The notes beneath the pieces were generated by a model. That model ran no database searches. It was given only the letters and a program-made list of their open reading frames with translations, and was not told where the DNA came from. From CAZOEL01 sp964578835 (lineage in GTDB: Bacteria > Desulfobacterota > Syntrophobacteria > Syntrophobacterales > Syntrophobacteraceae), in contig CAZOEL010000035.1 in the NCBI GenBank assembly GCA_964578835.1, positions 1 through 63,322 on the forward strand: a stretch of DNA of 63,322 nucleotides. Direction: 5' to 3'. The position numbers and the translations under genes were made by a program. How positions within the stretch are numbered: the stretch's first letter is position 1; each line of letters opens with the position of its first letter. Shown here one piece after another: positions 7,027 to 15,895 of this stretch.

Positions 7027-9465
7027 TTAGAAGTCTTTGAAATCTTTGTCTTCATGCGCGATCATTCTTTCCGGACGAATCTCTCCGGCGCCTTTCAAAA
7101 CAGGAGCGTGACGGGCTTCGTTTCCTTGACCATTGCCCGTGGCGTGAGAAGCAAAGGAGTTATCGTATATTTTAACTCGAATATGGGCATGGTCTAGGGA
7201 CTCATGACCGGTTGGAGGAAGACTCCGATGCCCGTCGATCCCATCCGCTTTCCCGCCGACAAGCTCCAGGAGTTGATGGACGAATTCCCCCAAAGCTTCC
7301 GCCTGGGCTCGCATCTCTTCGGCTGCTGACGCGGACTGCTCGGCTCCAGCCGCATTCCGTTGGGTGTTCTCATCTATTGAGCTGAACGCCTGGTTGACCA
7401 GCTCAATTCCGCGTGCCTGCTCGTCGGAAGCGGATGCAATTTCCACCAACAGATCGCCGACTTTGGCCACTGCTGAAGCGACCTTTGAGAATGCATGGTC
7501 CGTCCTGACTACTATCTCTGAACCGCCATTGACCCGCCCGACCGTCTCTCCGATCAAGCTTTCGGCATTCTTTGCCGCCTCTGCGGCCCGCAACGCAAGA
7601 TTCCTCACTTCATCGGCCACAACAGCGAAGCCCGCCCCCGCCTCACCCGCCCTGGCTGCCTCAACGGCTGCATTCAGCGCAAGCAGGTTGGTTTGAAAGG
7701 CGATCTCATCGATGGTCTTGACAATCTTGGATGTTTCATTGCTTGCGGTGGATATCTCATTCATCGATCTGGTTAGGTCTCTCATGGAATTATTTGCTTC
7801 AATCACAATCTTCCCTGAATCGCGCATGAGCTGATTCGCCTGCGCTGCATTCCGGGCGTTCTGTCTTATGATGGAGGCAATTTCCTCAATAGCTGAGGAT
7901 GTTTCCTCAATCGAGGCCGCCTGGGTCGCAGTTCCTTCGGCTGTTGCGCGGCTCGAGTCGGCAACCTGATCGGAGGCGACAGCAATGCTGCTCGATGCAT
8001 CCTTGAGCCCATTGATGGCTTGCCTTATCGGTCTGTTGATCTTGCGGGCCACGATGAAGAATGCGAGGATTACGACTCCAAGAGCTACGAAGAGCGCTGA
8101 AATGATGGCAATTCTAGATGTTTTGGCAACTTCGGCAACCTTGGCCAGACTTTCATTGAGCCCCTTCCTGGCTTGTTCGGTGGCTTTGATCAGACTTTCC
8201 GTCTCTTCTCTGCTTTTGGCGTTCGCTCTGGAGACCTCCGCGCGTGAAGCTTCCATCTTCTCCGCTCTTGCGATTACCCCTTCGGCATTGGCCAGGATCT
8301 CCTTTTGCTGCGATACGGCCTGACTGACATCCCGAGCGACAGCCAGTACGCCGAGCAGGTCCGCGCTATCGGAGACGAGCGCCTGGTAGGCGACGGTGTA
8401 AGTCAGGCCTCCCATCTCGATCTCCTGCACCTGGAGGAAACGGCTGCGCATGGATCGGGAGTCGATGGGCCTGCCCGTCTTTTTCGCTTCTTCCTTGATC
8501 GCGAGCAGCTCCTTTTTGAATTGATCCGCGATGGAATCGGGGAGCGGCGCGTCGACGATTTGGCCGCCTTTCTGATCGACTATGGTGGAATATTTCGCCT
8601 TTCCGAGATTCATGTTCTCATCGGCAAGAAAGAGAGCGAGCCTGGCTTTGAGATCCTCGGATAGAAATCTGAGGGCGCTGATGTCCAGCCAGTTCCCACA
8701 AAGAACGAGTCCCATATTCTGGCCGGAATCGGATTTGAGGTATGCCGCAGCGCCAATCGCCAGATTGCCGTCGATGCGGTCCAGCCCCTTGCTTATACGA
8801 TTATCCCGGACAGCGGCCGAGAAAAGCTCGCTTTGAGTGAAATCCGCCTTGAGCAGCTTCCCTTTATTGGAATAGACGCCTTTGCCCCTCAACTGATCCT
8901 CAAGACCGATAACCACGTAGAAATCAGCGTTTGCCGAAGATGCGAGAGCATCTATATAGTCGCTGACTACTCCTTGATCTTCATAGGGATCGTCCGATGG
9001 GGCCGTGGGAAGCGCAGCGCCCAATTCCTTGAGACTGGCGTAGTAGAAGCCCGGCGCGCTTCTTCTTACATCGTTGGCCTTGATGACGGCGTCGGCAAGA
9101 AATTTTGTCTTTTCGATCTGCCTGTCAAAAAGCTGCAGCGCAGTGCCTGCAACTGCGGCGATGTTGTCTCTGCGCGTCTGTTGGGCGGATTCCCCGGCAG
9201 CGTTCACCACCTGGCGAATTCCCTTCATTTCATCGCCAAGACGCGCCGCCATTTGAGTTATTGTTTCTGCGTTGCCGCCCATTCGGCTGAGATTATCCCT
9301 GAGGCTCTCCACCTGTCCCATGATATCCTGAATGCTCACGGCGACTATCTGGAAGAGATGCCCCTGCCTGCCAAGCCCCCATAGCGTGACCAGTCCAACA
9401 CAAACGGAACAGCAGAGGAGAAGTAGAATAACGCCCGTGAGCTTCCTGCTGATGCTATTGAACAT
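7027..9465 (-). CDS. methyl-accepting chemotaxis protein with periplasmic Cache-like sensor
   Basis: An 812-residue chemoreceptor. An N-terminal membrane segment (residues 8-30) is followed by a sensor of about 400 residues with Cache-3/Cache-2-like features, such as ADFYVVIGLEDQLRGKG and GLTYTVAYQALVSDSADLL. A second membrane segment (IISALFVALGVVILAFFIVA) and the cytoplasmic coiled coil follow. The conserved hairpin tip reads EIAFQTNLLALNAAVEAARA. The C-terminus ends DKDFKDF, resembling the acidic-aromatic tail that tethers CheR/CheB. The start has GAGGCGG upstream. It lies 70 bases after the solute-binding protein gene on the same strand, so the two may be one transcript, with the binding protein perhaps presenting ligand to this receptor (inference). 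Confidence 0.93.
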   Translation of the reverse strand: MFNSISRKLTGVILLLLCCSVCVGLVTLWGLGRQGHLFQIVAVSIQDIMGQVESLRDNLSRMGGNAETITQMAARLGDEMKGIRQVVNAAGESAQQTRRDNIAAVAGTALQLFDRQIEKTKFLADAVIKANDVRRSAPGFYYASLKELGAALPTAPSDDPYEDQGVVSDYIDALASSANADFYVVIGLEDQLRGKGVYSNKGKLLKADFTQSELFSAAVRDNRISKGLDRIDGNLAIGAAAYLKSDSGQNMGLVLCGNWLDISALRFLSEDLKARLALFLADENMNLGKAKYSTIVDQKGGQIVDAPLPDSIADQFKKELLAIKEEAKKTGRPIDSRSMRSRFLQVQEIEMGGLTYTVAYQALVSDSADLLGVLAVARDVSQAVSQQKEILANAEGVIARAEKMEASRAEVSRANAKSREETESLIKATEQARKGLNESLAKVAEVAKTSRIAIISALFVALGVVILAFFIVARKINRPIRQAINGLKDASSSIAVASDQVADSSRATAEGTATQAASIEETSSAIEEIASIIRQNARNAAQANQLMRDSGKIVIEANNSMRDLTRSMNEISTASNETSKIVKTIDEIAFQTNLLALNAAVEAARAGEAGAGFAVVADEVRNLALRAAEAAKNAESLIGETVGRVNGGSEIVVRTDHAFSKVASAVAKVGDLLVEIASASDEQARGIELVNQAFSSIDENTQRNAAGAEQSASAAEEMRAQAEALGEFVHQLLELVGGKADGIDGHRSLPPTGHESLDHAHIRVKIYDNSFASHATGNGQGNEARHAPVLKGAGEIRPERMIAHEDKDFKDF

Positions 9466-9535
9466 TTTGCCGCCTCGTCGTCTTTTCCATGAAGGGGCGC
9501 GCGAGTTGATTAAGTCTTCTCGCGCGCTGTAAGGA

Positions 9536-10516
9536 TCAGTTGGTGAAGTCCGCGGCTTTGAGCCCCCAGCTGAATACCTGGCTGCCGTGCCACTTCTTGC
9601 ATATTTCCATATACTTGGGATTTGCCTTCATCCGTTCTATGGCTTTATCCAGAGCATCCCCGAGATCGGCGTCCTCCTCCCGCGTCACAGCGCAGTAGAT
9701 ATAAGGTCCAACAGGCTTGGAGAAAGCATGGATCTTCTTTGACCAGCGGTCGGAGTCATTGGCTACCCACCAGATGATCCCGAGATCGATCACGCCGGCA
9801 TCGACCTCACCATTGGCGATCATTTTGTAGATGGAAGGCATGTCATCGAGTTGGAGGATTTCTTTGACCGGGATGAGAGGAACTTCCTTGCCGGCTTTCT
9901 TCATTTCAGCGAGCGTTTCGCTTTCCGCAAAAGAGGATGCCGAGTCGGTCTTTCCCTGATCGGCGGGAACGAATACGCCTGCCCGCCTCATAGCGCGCCG
10001 GACCGCCGGATCGTTGATCACGACTACTCGTTTGTCTTTCAAAGAGCCGGGCTCCATCGAAACATCTTTGGCCGGCTTGCCGTCCGCTTCCTGAGAACAT
10101 ATTACCGGTCCGGTATCGAGATAGGACGCGCTATATCGCACCTTGTAGGAATCATACATAGAGCTTGGTATGAGAGCGGAAAAGACGGCGTGATACTTGC
10201 CGTCCCGCAGAACCTGAATGATTTGGCTCCATTCCTGGTTTACAATCTCCGCTTCGATCGGTTTGCCGAAATCTTTGGAAAGCTCCTCGCTCAGGAGCTT
10301 GGCCAGCTCCACCTCCAGTCCGGTGAGCTCTCCCTGGCTCTTGAAGCTCAGGCCTTCAAAGGCCAGATACATTCCAAGGCGTATTTTGCCATCCTGCTTG
10401 ATTTGTGTTAAGGCCTCGCTTTCTGCCGAAGCGGAGACGGCAAAAGATCCAGCCAGAAGAAATCCCAAAAGAATAATGATGCCGCAAATGTCTCTCAAGC
10501 CTGTCGCTCTCTTCAT
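9536..10516 (-). CDS. extracellular solute-binding protein, family 3, without transporter genes
   Basis: A 326-residue exported protein. The signal peptide (residues 1-31) ends near SAE. The remainder follows the SBP family 3 pattern: IKQDGKIRLGMYLAFEGLSF, GLEVELAKLLSEEL, WSQIIQVLRDGKYHAVFSAL, and an acidic motif GEVDAGVIDLGI in the second lobe. Such proteins bind amino acids or similar small solutes. No permease or ATPase gene adjoins it; the next gene downstream is a chemoreceptor. A sensing role is therefore possible. AAGGAGA precedes the ATG. Confidence 0.88.
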   Translation of the reverse strand: MKRATGLRDICGIIILLGFLLAGSFAVSASAESEALTQIKQDGKIRLGMYLAFEGLSFKSQGELTGLEVELAKLLSEELSKDFGKPIEAEIVNQEWSQIIQVLRDGKYHAVFSALIPSSMYDSYKVRYSASYLDTGPVICSQEADGKPAKDVSMEPGSLKDKRVVVINDPAVRRAMRRAGVFVPADQGKTDSASSFAESETLAEMKKAGKEVPLIPVKEILQLDDMPSIYKMIANGEVDAGVIDLGIIWWVANDSDRWSKKIHAFSKPVGPYIYCAVTREEDADLGDALDKAIERMKANPKYMEICKKWHGSQVFSWGLKAADFTN

Positions 10517-11205
10517 GGTTCTCCTCTTTTGTCAGAAATGGAATTCGGCTTCAGGTGTCGTTGAAGCGCAATGAGCAGAGAGGATTCAACGCCGGCTAGC
10601 CTCTCTACTGCCCTAAGATGTCCCCCACCCACGAGCACCTTCGGTCTCGATGGCTGTTTGCTTTGGTCATATTTCGCGTCTTCAGCATTCATGCGGCTGT
10701 GAGCTTCTGTATCTCCTCGCTGAGCTCGTATGTAGACAGCGCGTCAGAATCGGAGGGCAAGCCGCATGCCAACGCTGGGAGAGCTTTGGCCAAAGACAAG
10801 AAGCAAGGCGCGCTGGAGCGCTCCGGCCTCTGACAAGGCTCGTTCGAGGTTATAAGAGTTGAGCTCATCAGCGATATGAAGGTTGAACGGAAATGTATCT
10901 CATTGTCAGGCCATAGACGCGGCCTGGAACCTAATATGGGTAAATAATGCAGTTATTTCCATTGGCTATTTAAATAGATCATTTTTGTTGAATAGTGGGC
11001 TCGTCGTTGCGCGTCAACGGTAGGATAAGGTATGGTCACGCTTTTTGGCTTGCTGACAATGATGCTGTTGTCGAAAATCGGTTCATGCAACTCCGGCTGC
11101 GATTCGCCTCTGCTTTGTCCCCACGGTAAATTTGTTCTCATTCAAAAATGACCATGTGTACGGGATCTCATGCCCTGCACTTCGCTCCCAAATGCTTCCT
11201 GTGAT
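10517..11205. other. intergenic region without a recognisable gene
   Basis: No open frame here shows a family pattern or a good ribosome site. The minus strand of 10600-10860 reads in short protein-like stretches broken by stops, which may be old gene remains but cannot be identified. A short phrase near 10893-10912 (ATTGTCAGGCCAT) recurs at 29019-29031 beside a repeat. The promoter of the solute-binding protein gene should lie at the left end. Confidence 0.4.
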
Positions 11206-11400
11206 AGCCCTGAAGGGGCGGAGATATCATAGCCCGGGGCATCGCCCCGGGGCCGGGAGCCGGATAAATCTCCCCGGAGCCCTGAAAGGGCGGAATATCC
11301 GGAAAGTGGTTATCCCGCCCCTACAGGGCTTGGAGAGTATGGCGGGGTCTCTATACCCGGGGCGATGCCCCGGGCTATGGTATTTCGCCCCTTCAGGGCT
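11206..11400. repeat. large imperfect palindrome, GCCCTGAAGGGGCG family
   Basis: Left arm 11206-11252 and right arm 11354-11400 are inverted copies of each other with few mismatches. Each arm starts AGCCCTGAAGGGGCG and includes its own CCCGGGGC-AT-CGCCCCGGG hairpin. A second, weaker inverted pair (AGCCCTGAAAGGGCGG near 11278 and CCGCCCCTACAGGGCTT near 11312) lies within. The whole would fold into a multi-branched cruciform. It looks like a non-autonomous palindromic element. Confidence 0.8.
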
Positions 11401-11578
11401 GATTCCAGCACAAAAGTTACTGGAATAGAGGCTAACCCGGGTTACGATTGTTCGATCATCGCAGAACAAGTTAGCCCTGGCTTTGTCCCACCCGTTGATC
11501 TTCCGATGCTTAATGTTTAGTGAAGTGGTATTGGCTGGTTATATCGGAAAGAAGAACGTGAGAAAGGAATTGCATAAG

Positions 11579-11701
11579 ATGGAAGAGAAAAACCCTTGTG
11601 ACGCCTATGATGGAACGACCATCCCGCATGGGGGAGAATCATGCTGCGATGATCAATGCTTTGTCTGCCAGGATGGAAAGTGGGAGCCAAAGAGCAAGTG
11701 A
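11579..11701 (+). CDS. small Cys-rich protein, paralogue of the gene at 12023
   Basis: A 40-residue protein with the pattern C-x-x-Y-x-G-x-x-x-P-x-G-x(3)-C-x-D-x-x-C-x-x-C-x-x-G-x-W, ending WEPKSK. It shares this with the protein encoded at 12023-12172. The Cys spacing suggests a small metal-binding or disulfide fold, somewhat like DUF1496. AAAGGA lies about 11 bases before the ATG; an upstream GTG at 11558 is an alternative start. Function unknown. Confidence 0.55.
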   Translation: MEEKNPCDAYDGTTIPHGGESCCDDQCFVCQDGKWEPKSK

Positions 11702-11753
11702 TGGTTCTAAAGCCCGCCTGTCGGGCAATTGTTCCCTTCGAAGTGAAGCTGAA

Positions 11754-12008
11754 ACTCGATGTTCAAGTTTTCTTCTTTGAGGTTTTTCTACCCCGAAGGG
11801 GTTTCACAAATCAGCCCGGGGTCAGCGCAGCGCCACCCCGGGAATAATGTCAGGTAAGGTTCTATTCCCTGAAAGGGATACATAAGGACGAACTGATCTT
11901 TATGTATCCCTTTCAGGGAATGATGTCTTATTTCACCGCATACCCGGGGTGATTACCCCGGGCTGATTTATGAAACCCCTTCGGGGTAGAAAAACTTGAA
12001 CATCGAGT
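11754..12008. repeat. 255-bp palindromic element between two paralogous small genes
   Basis: Left arm 11754-11821 and right arm 11941-12008 are inverted copies: both carry ACTCGATGTTCAAG, TTTTTCTACCCCGAAGGGG and a CAGCCCGGGG motif. The left arm has about 15 extra bases (near 11771-11786). The centre (11863-11919) is a 22-bp stem of ATTCCCTGAAAGGGATACAT and its complement. The right arm ends directly before the ribosome site of the gene at 12023. Confidence 0.85.
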
Positions 12009-12022
12009 GAAAGGAGCGCGGA

Positions 12023-12172
12023 ATGGAGAAAAAGGGACCGACGTACGATGAAGCGATGTGCTCTTATCAGGGTGTAGACTATCCGCTTGGCTACGAGTTG
12101 TGCATGGATGATTCGGAGTGCAAGCGATGTCACAACGGAACGTGGGTTGATAGGGATATCAGGATGTCCTAG
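12023..12172 (+). CDS. small Cys-rich protein, paralogue of the gene at 11579
   Basis: A 49-residue protein with CSYQGVDYPLGYELC followed by CKRCHNGTW, matching the pattern of the small gene at 11579. AAGGAG stands 6 bases before the ATG, an excellent ribosome site. The stop codon TAG is part of the terminal CTAG of the repeat element that begins at 12169, so the last residues may have been set by that insertion. Four Cys residues could bind a metal ion. Function unknown. Confidence 0.6.
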   Translation: MEKKGPTYDEAMCSYQGVDYPLGYELCMDDSECKRCHNGTWVDRDIRMS

Positions 12173-12342
12173 TGGACCGTCAACTTTGAATTTTCAGGTT
12201 GCGGTTTTCCCCTCTCCCTTAGGGAGAGGGCAGGGTGAGGGGAGAACCTCTTTATAAAAGCATACTTCCCTCACCCCGACCCTCTCCCTGAGGGAGAGGG
12301 GGTCTGCTCACACCGGAAGAGACGATGTTGAAAAGGCAATAG
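12169..12342 (+). mobile_element. MITE-like element, family A, copy 1
   Basis: About 174 bp. It begins CTAGTGGACCGTCAA and ends with a degraded inverted copy (GATGTTGAAAAGG, then AATAG). Inside are two inverted CCCTCTCCC-x-AGGGAGAGGG hairpins. The same sequence recurs at 28805, 37641, 47765, 63060 and 63268. No coding capacity is seen, which fits a non-autonomous element moved by a transposase encoded elsewhere. Confidence 0.85.
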
Positions 12343-12441
12343 ACGAGTCTTGTCTTCGGCTTAGAAGCGGCATTGCGCCGCTTCTAAGCTTCAATTCACC
12401 TTCTCTTCATAGATGGAATGTGGGACGGCGATCAGTTGCAT

Positions 12442-12999
12442 CTAAAGGCCTGCCCATGGCTGTTCGATGGGTTTGCCGGCCCTTATCCTGCGGCATTCGG
12501 GACAGATATGAAGCCAATCGAGCTCTTCAGCGGCCACTCCATGACGCGATGCAAGGCCGGCGCTCATCCGTTTCAGGATTCGTTCCGGCATGAAGCCGCT
12601 CCCGCACACGCTGCACACAACCAGAGGAAAGGAGAGGACGAGATGCTCGTCCGTCAGCTCCCCGTATCCAACGGAAATCGAGAGCGCCTTCTCCGAGCAT
12701 ACCGCTACGCACCGGTTGCAATCTTTTTCCGGGCACGCGCGCGAAAACGAAATGCGCAATTCCGTTCCGTTTGCGTCATGTGAAATGAGCCCTTTCGGGC
12801 ATGCGTTCAGGCATGCAAGGCATCCGATGCATTTATCTTCCCTCAGCATTATCTGTTTCTTCAGACCTTCGGCTATCATTTGAACGTATCTCCCCAAGGG
12901 CGTAAAAATCGATATTCCAAAAAAACCTTCAACAGGCGCGCGCAAAGAGATGGGCTCGGGCGCGACGGTCGGTCGGCGCCATGGGCCTGTCAGCTCCAT
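12442..12999 (-). CDS. ferredoxin-type 4Fe-4S protein associated with formate dehydrogenase
   Basis: A protein of 185 residues. The start is taken at the ATG at 12999, which overlaps the end of the upstream ferredoxin gene by 10 bases. Near residue 55 is the cluster motif CIGCLACLNACP, followed by CPEKDCNRCVAVC, giving eight Cys for two 4Fe-4S clusters. The C-terminal part adds VCSVCGSGF and ICPECRR, a possible further metal site. No signal peptide is seen, so it should be cytoplasmic. It is the last gene of the set begun by the selenocysteine formate dehydrogenase and probably passes electrons between that enzyme and a partner not encoded here. The N-terminus recalls hydrogenase-4 or formate-hydrogenlyase ferredoxins, but this is not firm. 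Confidence 0.75.
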   Translation of the reverse strand: MELTGPWRRPTVAPEPISLRAPVEGFFGISIFTPLGRYVQMIAEGLKKQIMLREDKCIGCLACLNACPKGLISHDANGTELRISFSRACPEKDCNRCVAVCSEKALSISVGYGELTDEHLVLSFPLVVCSVCGSGFMPERILKRMSAGLASRHGVAAEELDWLHICPECRRIRAGKPIEQPWAGL

Positions 13000-13445
13000 G
13001 CCATGCGAGAGGCCATGTTGTTTCGCTTGCTGCTGGAAAAATCCTCGCACTTCCCGTATCCGACAGCGCCGGTCGGGCAGGTGGCGACGCATGCGGGAGT
13101 CTTTCCTTCCTTGCGGCGGTGGGCGCAAAGGTCGCACTTGGCGATTTTTCCGTTCCTCATGTAAATAGCGCCGAAAGGGCATGCGAGTATGCAAAGCCCG
13201 CAATTGACGCACTTGGCTCGGTCCAGCGCCATATCGCCTTCGGCGTTCAGAGCCAATGCGTTGTGAGGGCAGACGGCCGAGCAGGAGCTGTTATGGCAGT
13301 GGCGGCAGGATATCGGAACGGCTCCCGAGCCGCTGATGAAGGCAACCTGGACATTGGAGATTCCATCGTGCTCGCGCTCGCAAGCCACTTCACAGGCGCG
13401 GCACGCGATGCACTTCTTTGCATTTGGGTTGATATACTCAGGCAT
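12990..13445 (-). CDS. four-cluster 4Fe-4S electron-transfer protein (HycB-like)
   Basis: A 151-residue ferredoxin-like protein with four cluster motifs: CIACRACEVACEREH, CRHCHNSSCSAVCP, CVNCGLCILACP, and CDLC with a later CVATCPTGAV. This is the DMSO-reductase-type iron-sulfur subunit pattern seen in HycB/HydN proteins. It has no membrane segment or Tat signal and should be the direct redox partner of the cytoplasmic formate dehydrogenase upstream, whose stop codon it overlaps by 8 bases. The ATG at 13445 is preferred over the GTG at 13454, because AGAGGTG lies eight bases before it. Confidence 0.88.
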   Translation of the reverse strand: MPEYINPNAKKCIACRACEVACEREHDGISNVQVAFISGSGAVPISCRHCHNSSCSAVCPHNALALNAEGDMALDRAKCVNCGLCILACPFGAIYMRNGKIAKCDLCAHRRKEGKTPACVATCPTGAVGYGKCEDFSSSKRNNMASRMAWS

Positions 13446-15504
13446 TTTCTTCACCTCTCTCGATTTTTTCGATCCGGCACGCAGCCGCCTTGAACTGGGG
13501 AATTCTGGATGTCGGGTCCAGCGCCGCGATGGTCAGCTCATTGGTTTCAACAAAATGGAAGGGCATGAAAACCACTCCGCGCGCAATGGTGTCCGTAACT
13601 CGGGCATTCACGGCGATGGCGCTTCTTCGGCTGGAAACCCTCACCCGATCGCCGTCTCGGATGCCAAGAGGGGCTGCGTCTTCACGGTGGATTTCGACGT
13701 AGCTTTGAGGCTCGCGATAGATGAGAGGCTTGGTGCGCCTGGTCATGGCGCCGCTGTTGTAGTGGAGGGACAGCCGCCCCGTGGTGAGCACGAGCGGGTA
13801 GCTCGCGTCCGTGGGCTCGGCCACCGGCTCATATTCCACGGGAGAGAGCAACCCGAGGCCATCAGGCTTTGGAAAGCGCACGGTGTGAAGGACCGGCGTT
13901 CCCGGATGAGCCGTGTCCGGACATGGCCAATGAATGCCTCCGATCGTCGTTTGCAGTCGTTCCGGCGTCATTCCACCATAACTAGGGGCTACCCGCATTA
14001 TTTCGTTCAAAATATCTCCAGGCCCCTCGTAGTTGAAATCGAAGCCCAGCCGCTTTGCCACCTGGGAGATGATCCACCAGTCGGGCTTTGCTTCACCGAT
14101 CGGCTCCACCGCCTGGAATGTCCACTGCACGCGCCTGTCGGTTGCGGTTTTGGAGCCGCTCCGCTCGGCCCAGGCCGCGGCGGGCAGGAGCAGATGGGCA
14201 AACTCCGACGCCTCGTTGGCGAATATGTCCTGCATAATCAGGAAGTCGAGCTTTGACAGGCTTTCCCGAACCTGCTTGCTGTTCGGATTGACCACCATGG
14301 GATTCTCTCCCATGATGTACATCGCCTTGATCTCTCCGTGCAGAGCGGCATGCTCTATTTCGAGCGCCGTGAGTCCCGCTTTTGGGGAGAATGCGTCTAC
14401 GGGCGCGCCCCAGGCCTTTGCGAATCTCTCCCGCACAGCAGGGTCGACGACGGGCTGGTAGCCCGGGAAGACGTTGGGAAGACCGCCCATATCGCACGCG
14501 CCCTGGACGTTGTTCTGGCCGCGCAGCGGATTGACTCCCGTTCCGGGGCGGCCGATCTGGCCGCACAGCATCGCCAGATTCGCGCAGCTCATGACCGCTC
14601 TCGTCCCCGTCACATGCTGCGTGACTCCCATGCAATACACAATCGCAGAGGCTTCGGATGCCGCATACATCCTGGCGGCCCGGACAATATCCGATGCCGG
14701 GACCCCCGTTATTTCAGCCGATGCTTCAGGACTGTACCGCTCGAGTACGGGAAGAAGCTCTCTGACGCCCGATGTTCGGTCGGCGAGGAATTTGGCGTCG
14801 TGGAGGCCTTCCTTGACAATCACGTGCATCATCGCGTTGAGGAGAGCTATGTCGGTCCCGGGCCTTACGGGAAGGTGCAGGTCGGAAATCCAGGTGGTTG
14901 GCGTTCGGCGCGGGTCGGCAACAATGATCTTCGCCATGTTGTCTTTTGCGCGCATCACCCAGCGGGCTACGATGGGATGGTTCTCCGAGAGATTGGAGCC
15001 AATGATGAACAGGCAGCGGGCGTTGGCAAGATCCGGCGCCGTGTTGGTCATGGCGCCGCTTCCAAAGGCTGAGGCAAGACCTGCCACAGTCGAGGAGTGT
15101 CAGAGGCGCGCGCAATGGTCGATGTTGTTTGTCCCGAACAATCTGGCGAGCTTCTGAAAGAGATAGTTTTCTTCGTTTGTGCATTTGGCCGAACAGAAAA
15201 AGCCAAGGGCGTCAGCCCCGTGCGCGTTCCGCACCCGGCTCAAGCCTTCAGCGGCCAGGTCCAGTGCGTCATCCCAACCGATGCGCTCCCATCTGCCCTT
15301 TACCTTCCTTTGCGGATACAGCACCCTGTCGGGGTGGCGCAGGATTTCGATGGAAGCGTTCCCCTTCGGACAAAGGGCGCCCTCATTGAGCGGGGATTCC
15401 GCCAGGTAATCGATTCCAACCGCCCTGTCGTCCTCCACAACCACGTTGAGACTACACCCTACGCCACAGTAGGGGCATATCGCGCGGACTTTCTCTTTCG
15501 CCAT
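13438..15504 (-). CDS. fdhF: selenocysteine formate dehydrogenase, catalytic subunit (cytoplasmic, FdhF-like)
   Basis: A molybdopterin enzyme of 688 residues when the in-frame TGA at 15100-15102 is read as selenocysteine (residue 135). Upstream the frame carries the N-terminal 4Fe-4S motif CPYCGVGC and CPKGN, and ends DHCARL. Downstream it continues HSSTVAGLASAFGSGAMTN, which is the exact context of the active-site Sec in formate dehydrogenase H. Later MGVTQHVTG, GRPGTGVNPLRGQNNVQG and the C-terminal MopB domain (TGRLSLHYNSGAMTRR) follow. There is no Tat signal, so it is cytoplasmic. It oxidises formate or reduces CO2 using the two following ferredoxin proteins. AGGAGG lies 5 bases before the ATG. 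Automated gene callers would split it in two. Confidence 0.93.
15073..15085 (-). promoter_or_regulatory. apical stem-loop of a bacterial SECIS element
   Basis: On the coding strand, 14 bases after the TGA, GGCA-GGTCT-TGCC forms a short stem with a GGTCT loop. The E. coli fdhF SECIS has the same GGUCU apical loop, about 15 bases after its UGA, where SelB binds. This supports selenocysteine insertion rather than termination. Confidence 0.8.
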
Positions 15505-15895
15505 AAATCCTCCTGGACTGAATCCTTACGAATTATACTCATCAGCTTTTGTTCGTTTGCGAATACCGTACCCCAACTACGTTCCATGCGCTCCGACCGG
15601 GAAGGGAAAAAGCAAAATCGGAGCGGGATGCGCTGCCTCGCCTGGAATACCAGTCGGCATTCGCATCTCGGATGCGCCGATCGAAAGGTTGAGGCGGCGC
15701 CGAAGCGAGTGAACCTAAAGAAAGCCGTTCCTTTGGTCAAGCGGAAAAGTAATTCGTGATAATTTTCTTTATTCCTTGCTTGCCCATTCCTTGATTCACG
15801 CCATCTATGAATTCTGATATTAACCTTTTCTTTCACTTCAGGAAGAGCGGCGTTGAGCGCCATGAAAAGAATAATCGGGGGACGCGTTTTACGAG
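15505..15895. other. divergent intergenic region between fdhF and helD
   Basis: This region of 391 bp must hold the promoters of the formate dehydrogenase operon (minus) and of the helicase gene (plus). I could not pick out a convincing -10/-35 or -24/-12 pair by eye. No gene or repeat is seen. Confidence 0.4.

Noticed and set aside
10600..10860. Possible decayed coding sequence on the minus strand
   Set aside because: Only short stretches read like protein, and none could be tied to a family.
15100..15102. Stop codon splitting the formate dehydrogenase into two genes, as in a pseudogene
   Set aside because: It is TGA in frame, flanked by exact active-site sequence of selenocysteine formate dehydrogenases, and followed by a SECIS-like GGTCT loop.
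15459..15863. 134-codon minus-strand frame upstream of fdhF
   Set aside because: Its composition is random-looking and it overlaps the fdhF start; no ribosome site or family pattern.
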